Shown piece after piece: positions 14,059-14,845 of a stretch of 14,845 nt of DNA; position 1 is the first letter of the stretch; the number at the start of each line of letters is the position of its first letter. The stretch is from positions 1-14,845 of the forward strand of contig JALSYJ010000121.1 of assembly GCA_027071965.1 (NCBI GenBank), in the 5' to 3' direction. The translations under genes and the position numbers were made by a program. Source of the DNA: Robiginitomaculum sp. (lineage in GTDB: Bacteria; Pseudomonadota; Alphaproteobacteria; Caulobacterales; Maricaulaceae). Below the pieces are notes generated by a model. The model worked only from the letters and a program-made list of their open reading frames with translations, had not been told where the DNA came from and did not search any database.

Positions 14059-14845
14059 ATGGACTTGCCGGCTTTGACCATCGGCATAGAAGAAGAATAT
14101 TTGCTGGTTGATCCAAAAACCCGTGATCTAGCCTCTGACCCGCCACCGGAATTACTTGAAAATTGCAAGGCAGAGCTTGGTGAAAGCGTTAGCCCGGAAT
14201 TTCTAAAATGCCAGATCGAGGTAGGCACGCCTGTCTGCCATAACATATCTGAAGCCCGTGAGCATTTAATTCGCCTGCGCACATGTATTAAAAAGAACGC
14301 GCAACATATGGGGCTTGAATTAATGGCGGCCTCAACCCACCCTTTTGCCAGTTGGGTCGGGCAACACCACACCCGTGCGCCACGGTATGACAAACTAAAT
14401 CAGGATATGGGCGGGGTAATTCGTCGCATGTTGATTTGTGGCATGCATGTCCATGCGGGGATTGAGGATCCTGATTTGAGAATTGATCTGATGAATCAGA
14501 TGAATTATTTTTTGCCGCACCTGCTGGCTTTGTCCGCATCCTCTCCGTTTTGGGCCGGGCGTAAAATGGGAATGATGTCCTATCGAACCAATGTCTGGGA
14601 CGGCATGCCCAGAAACGGAATTTCCAATCAGTTCCAAAGCTGGGGTGAATATGAGCGCTTGACACAGGCGCTGATCAGGGCCGGAGCTATCGAGGATGCC
14701 TCCAAAATATGGTGGGACTTGCGGCCCAGTGCCAAATTTCCAACCTTGGAAATGCGCATTACTGACATATGCCCGCGCCTTGAAGATGCGCTTACCATTG
14801 CCGCTTTATATCAATGTTTGCTCAGGTGGCTGGCCAGGTTAAAGC
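14059..14845 (+). CDS. Carboxylate-amine ligase, YbdK/GCS2 family (partial, cut by window end)
   Basis: This frame runs open from the ATG at 14059 to the right edge, giving 262 codons of an expected 370 to 400. It matches the GCS2-type glutamate-cysteine ligase family (YbdK-like). The N-terminal TIGIEEEYLLVD (7-18) is the typical ATP/metal-binding start, GMHVHAGIED lies at 128-137, and WWDLRPSAKFPTLEMR at 218-233 is the conserved substrate/ATP region. Family members join glutamate to an amine with ATP; E. coli YbdK has weak glutamate-cysteine ligase activity. It starts 18 bp after the FGase-family gene, so the two are probably co-translated and functionally linked. The ribosome binding site (GCGGGGG) is not standard. 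Confidence 0.92.
   Translation, partial: MDLPALTIGIEEEYLLVDPKTRDLASDPPPELLENCKAELGESVSPEFLKCQIEVGTPVCHNISEAREHLIRLRTCIKKNAQHMGLELMAASTHPFASWVGQHHTRAPRYDKLNQDMGGVIRRMLICGMHVHAGIEDPDLRIDLMNQMNYFLPHLLALSASSPFWAGRKMGMMSYRTNVWDGMPRNGISNQFQSWGEYERLTQALIRAGAIEDASKIWWDLRPSAKFPTLEMRITDICPRLEDALTIAALYQCLLRWLARLK

Overview
The window reads as chromosomal DNA of a mid-GC alphaproteobacterium. The strongest indicators are a TrcR (DUF1013) gene and an RcdA (DUF1465) gene flanking a DUF1192 gene. All three families are typical of alphaproteobacteria that run the CtrA/ClpXP cell-cycle circuit. The genus cannot be told from the sequence. Most genes are ordinary housekeeping genes, and no phage, transposase, tRNA or rRNA gene was seen.

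Layout, left to right. A probable C-terminal tail of a + strand gene ends at 44. Two small exported proteins of unknown function follow in tandem (202-558, 604-1095). They share a Cys/Pro pattern and appear distantly related. A DHA1-type MFS transporter (1197-2381, +) converges on an MltB-type lytic transglycosylase (2447-3703, -). The small ribosomal protein gene rpmJ (3839-3964, +) is divergent from that and converges on lpxC (4064-4987, -). trcR (5041-5736, -) lies 53 bp upstream of lpxC. Divergent from trcR run a DUF1192 gene (5966-6163, +) and rcdA (6238-6729, +).

An 807-bp stretch without a credible gene follows rcdA (6730-7536). It is the most unusual part of the window. It holds five tandem REP-like palindromic units, a sixth related unit about 510 bp away, and between them an imperfect inverted repeat built from many copies of AGGGTCA/TGACCCT. 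After it come fbp, tkt and rpe (11199 down to 7537, -), which look like one sugar-phosphate operon with a 13-bp gap and a 4-bp start/stop overlap. Divergent from fbp run a lipoprotein cytochrome c (11364-11807), a Spinster-like MFS transporter (11877-13256), an N-formylglutamate amidohydrolase-family protein (13297-14040) and a YbdK/GCS2 carboxylate-amine ligase that runs off the right edge.

Functional themes are envelope biogenesis (lpxC, lytic transglycosylase), cell-cycle control (trcR, rcdA), and central carbon metabolism (fbp-tkt-rpe). The points most worth a second look are the repeat-rich gap after rcdA, a promoter plus short leader plus intrinsic terminator directly ahead of trcR, the hairpin overlying the likely lpxC ribosome binding site, and the unexplained secreted Cys-protein pair at the left edge.
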